A stretch of DNA of 64,000 nt from Meghimatium bilineatum (Eukaryota; Mollusca; Gastropoda; Stylommatophora; Philomycidae). The position numbers and the translations under genes were made by a program. Numbering within the stretch: the stretch's first letter is position 1; each line of letters begins with the position of its first letter. Positions 62,050 to 64,000 of this stretch are shown one piece after another. The stretch spans positions 5,263,799 through 5,327,798 of the forward strand of contig CM067298.1 in the NCBI GenBank assembly GCA_034231615.1, written 5' to 3'. The notes beneath the pieces were generated by a model. It worked only from the letters and a program-made list of their open reading frames with translations, was not told the origin of the DNA and ran no database searches.

Positions 62050-62425
62050 GAATATTATTATTCCATCACTGCGCTACCAGTGCCAAACCTGAACAATGAC
62101 AGCTCAGGACAAAAGAAAAATAGTGACAGCAGAAATGACATCTATGGAGAATACTCGGACCATCATTAAGAGATACAATTAGAAACGATAACATCAGACA
62201 GATAACCACAACAATACCAGTATTGGAACACATCAAATGACAACAGATCAAGTGGTTTTCACACGCTTCCAGATTACCAACAGATAGCATGCCACAAATG
62301 GCCATGACACATAAACATAATGGTTATAATGCCAGAGGCAGACCATGTAAAAGATGGATCACAGAAATTGAAGAAGCCACAGGAACAAGCTTACAAACAG
62401 CAAACAAGAAGGCCACAGAATATGG
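62050..62425 (+). mobile_element. LINE family G fragment
   Basis: Frames read VLEHIK-like, QQIKWFSHASRLPTDSMPQM, AMTHKHNGYNARGRPCKRWI and TEIEEATGTSLQTANKKATE. Closest to the copy at 40320-40625. Confidence 0.7.
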
Positions 62426-62639
62426 ATAGATAAATAGATGAATTTATGCCATAAATATCATGACAATCCTTGTATATACTTGGCAGATTTTTCAAACACT
62501 CTGATATATTTAATTATATATACTCAAGCACATTAAAACTGTACCACCTGTATAATCCAGGAACAGAGTGTGCTATGTAAATATAAGTGTTTACAAGTTT
62601 AGGCCTACATATTTGGAATCGTTAATAATTTTCCTATGA

Positions 62640-63330
62640 ATTCATGCTAGTCATTAATTCTTCCATTTAATTGTTATTTTACAGAAACAAAATACCACAC
62701 CTTGCAAGATCAAAGTGAATGATATAGTATTAAAACAAGTCCACCAATTCAAATATTTAGGTACAACGATTACCACAAATGTAAGAACCTCAACAGAAAT
62801 AAGAAGCAGAATAGGGCAGGCAAAAACTACATTCAGAAAAATGAAAAATATGTAATATGACCTTGTCATTAGAGGTGTGAAAGAGAGTTCTGCAGTGCTA
62901 TATAACTCCTATACTAACAAATGGATGCACGTCTTGGACGATAAACAAACTGGAAAGTACAAAATTGGAAACAACAGAGATGTGGTTCTATAAATGAATG
63001 CTGAGAATACCATGGACTGCCTGAAAAACTAATGTGGAAGTGTTGAAAGAGTCAAATGTGAGATGGACCGTAATCAATAATATAAGTAAAATACAATCTT
63101 AATTATTTGGCCACTTCATGAGACAGGCAGGTTTGGAGACCATAGTCACAACAGGCAAGATTGAAGTCAACAGAGACAGAGGATGACAATGTGAGAAAAT
63201 ATTAGACAGTTTGACAACCTGGCACGGAGGGAAACAACAATGATCTTGATACATAATACTGTAGACAGAGAGCTGTGGAGAGCCATGATTACCTACGCCA
63301 GGCTGCTTTGGCACTTGATGATGATGATTT
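62640..63330 (+). mobile_element. LINE family B, 3' part
   Basis: QFKYLGTTITTNVRTSTEIR-like start, [56 protein letters not shown] and [11 protein letters not shown], ending with TGATGATGATGATTT at 63317. Several stops. Confidence 0.75.
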
Positions 63331-63494
63331 ATATTCATGCTGTGTTTCTGTTTCTTGATAAAGATCTTGTGGCCATGTGGTTATGTTTTTGTTTACTGCT
63401 AGCTCACTATATAGATTATTAACTGTTAGCACACTGGGGCACAAACTGGCATCACACTAAATATATTTTGAGTCATTGTCTGTGCAATGTATCA

Positions 63495-63665
63495 CAAATC
63501 GATATGAACCTCTTTCAACAACAAAATCACCACTGTAATCATTCATCCGGGTAACAGAAATTGAAACTAGATATAATTCCTTTTGTCTTCCATTGGTTTT
63601 CAAATCAAAAGATCATGGTTTCGATATCTAGTGATTGTTTTTTTCAGACACCTGTACAATCTGTC
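63495..63665 (-). repeat. Possible tRNA-like repeat or open segment
   Basis: The plus strand reads TCAAAAGATCATGGTTTCGATATC, resembling a degraded Pol III B box (GGTTCGAnnCC) preceded by a tRNA-like anticodon arm. The minus strand is open for 50 codons (KELYLVSISVTRMNDYSGDF...). I cannot decide between a SINE and a coding remnant. Confidence 0.25.
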
Positions 63666-63903
63666 AACATCATTTGTAAATGCATTTTTTTAGGAATATT
63701 TATATGTACAACCATTAGGCCTAGCTGATAACTATAGTGAGATCAACCTGTTTCGTTTCTTTTCACAGATTTTATTATTAACATTTTAGTTGTGTTATGA
63801 AATCACATCAGGAATATAATAGACCTCCGCATTTAGTGGCATTTCATTGTGTGTTTTTTGTGTGCAGATTTTTCATCTTCACTAAATTCACCAAGAAACT
63901 TAC

Positions 63904-63941
63904 TTGATTACATTCACTTTTAGCATGACTTGGGCGCAGAA
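63904..63941 (-). CDS. Possible upstream VWDE-like exon (partial evidence)
   Basis: A perfect minus-strand donor CAA|GTAAGT lies at 63898-63903. The frame that ends in phase 2, as exon a requires, reads FCAQVMLKVNVI and would join as N before CLDG. The acceptor (GGTGCAG) lacks a pyrimidine tract and the exon would be only 38 nt, so this is weak. Confidence 0.25.
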
Positions 63942-64000
63942 CTGCACCAATTATCTTTTATTTGTTTAAATGGTATGCACAGTTCTGCACCATTGCTATG

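Noticed and set aside
1..64000. CRISPR arrays, operons, phage or plasmid features
   Set aside because: The tandem arrays have no spacers of unique sequence, and the gene structure is clearly animal-like.

Overview
This is a eukaryotic, AT-rich, repeat-dense genomic window with spliced genes. It is almost certainly from a marine-type invertebrate animal. A mollusc or other lophotrochozoan is my guess; the sequence does not settle the phylum. Evidence for an animal: canonical GT-AG introns of 0.4-6 kb, a conserved ARL5 small GTPase, a membrane protein with von Willebrand D and EGF domains, and a mixed load of non-LTR retrotransposons, Penelope-like elements, SINEs, a hAT-type MITE and a mariner remnant. 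There are no bacterial operons, ribosome binding sites or CRISPR arrays.

Two host genes explain most of the window. (1) Plus strand, 154-13562: a complete six-exon ARL5 gene (179 aa; ARF-like GTPase of the trans-Golgi). All five introns keep the frame and every GTPase motif is intact. (2) Minus strand, 61861 down to 29297: fifteen consecutive exons giving the C-terminal 780 residues of a VWDE-like single-pass receptor. In order it has a beta-rich region, a vWF type D domain with GLCG, a basic KKRKKR cleavage-like site, one EGF domain, two further cysteine-containing beta domains, a transmembrane helix and a short cytoplasmic tail with a PPxY motif. Its 5' end lies beyond the right edge. The two genes converge, tail to tail, about 15.7 kb apart.

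Everything else is intronic or intergenic mobile DNA, much of it nested, and many insertion boundaries can be read from target-site duplications (TSDs). At 1.9-4.7 kb an I/Nimb-like LINE (RT plus RNase H) is split by a 1.3-kb element with a 13-bp TSD and an A-rich tail; a second copy of that element lies at 17.7-18.7 kb. Other clear insertions are LINEs at 4970-6036, 11829-12025, 21732-23177 and 24509-25548 (the last inside a Penelope-like GIY-YIG element), a near-perfect 0.5-kb palindrome within a 1-kb composite at 30.2-31.2 kb, and a 179-bp hAT-like MITE at 45102-45280. About twenty short tandem arrays (units of 22-62 bp) are scattered through introns, one of them directly next to a splice acceptor.

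I found no intact transposon that looks active, and no prokaryote-style defence system. The best candidates for something undescribed are the 1.3-kb subrepeat-bearing element, the palindromic SINE-like composite, the two SINE families that share a core and a GAA tail, and an unrecognised degraded reading frame at 37.7-38.3 kb. All coordinates and readings were worked out by eye, so boundaries of degraded repeats are approximate.
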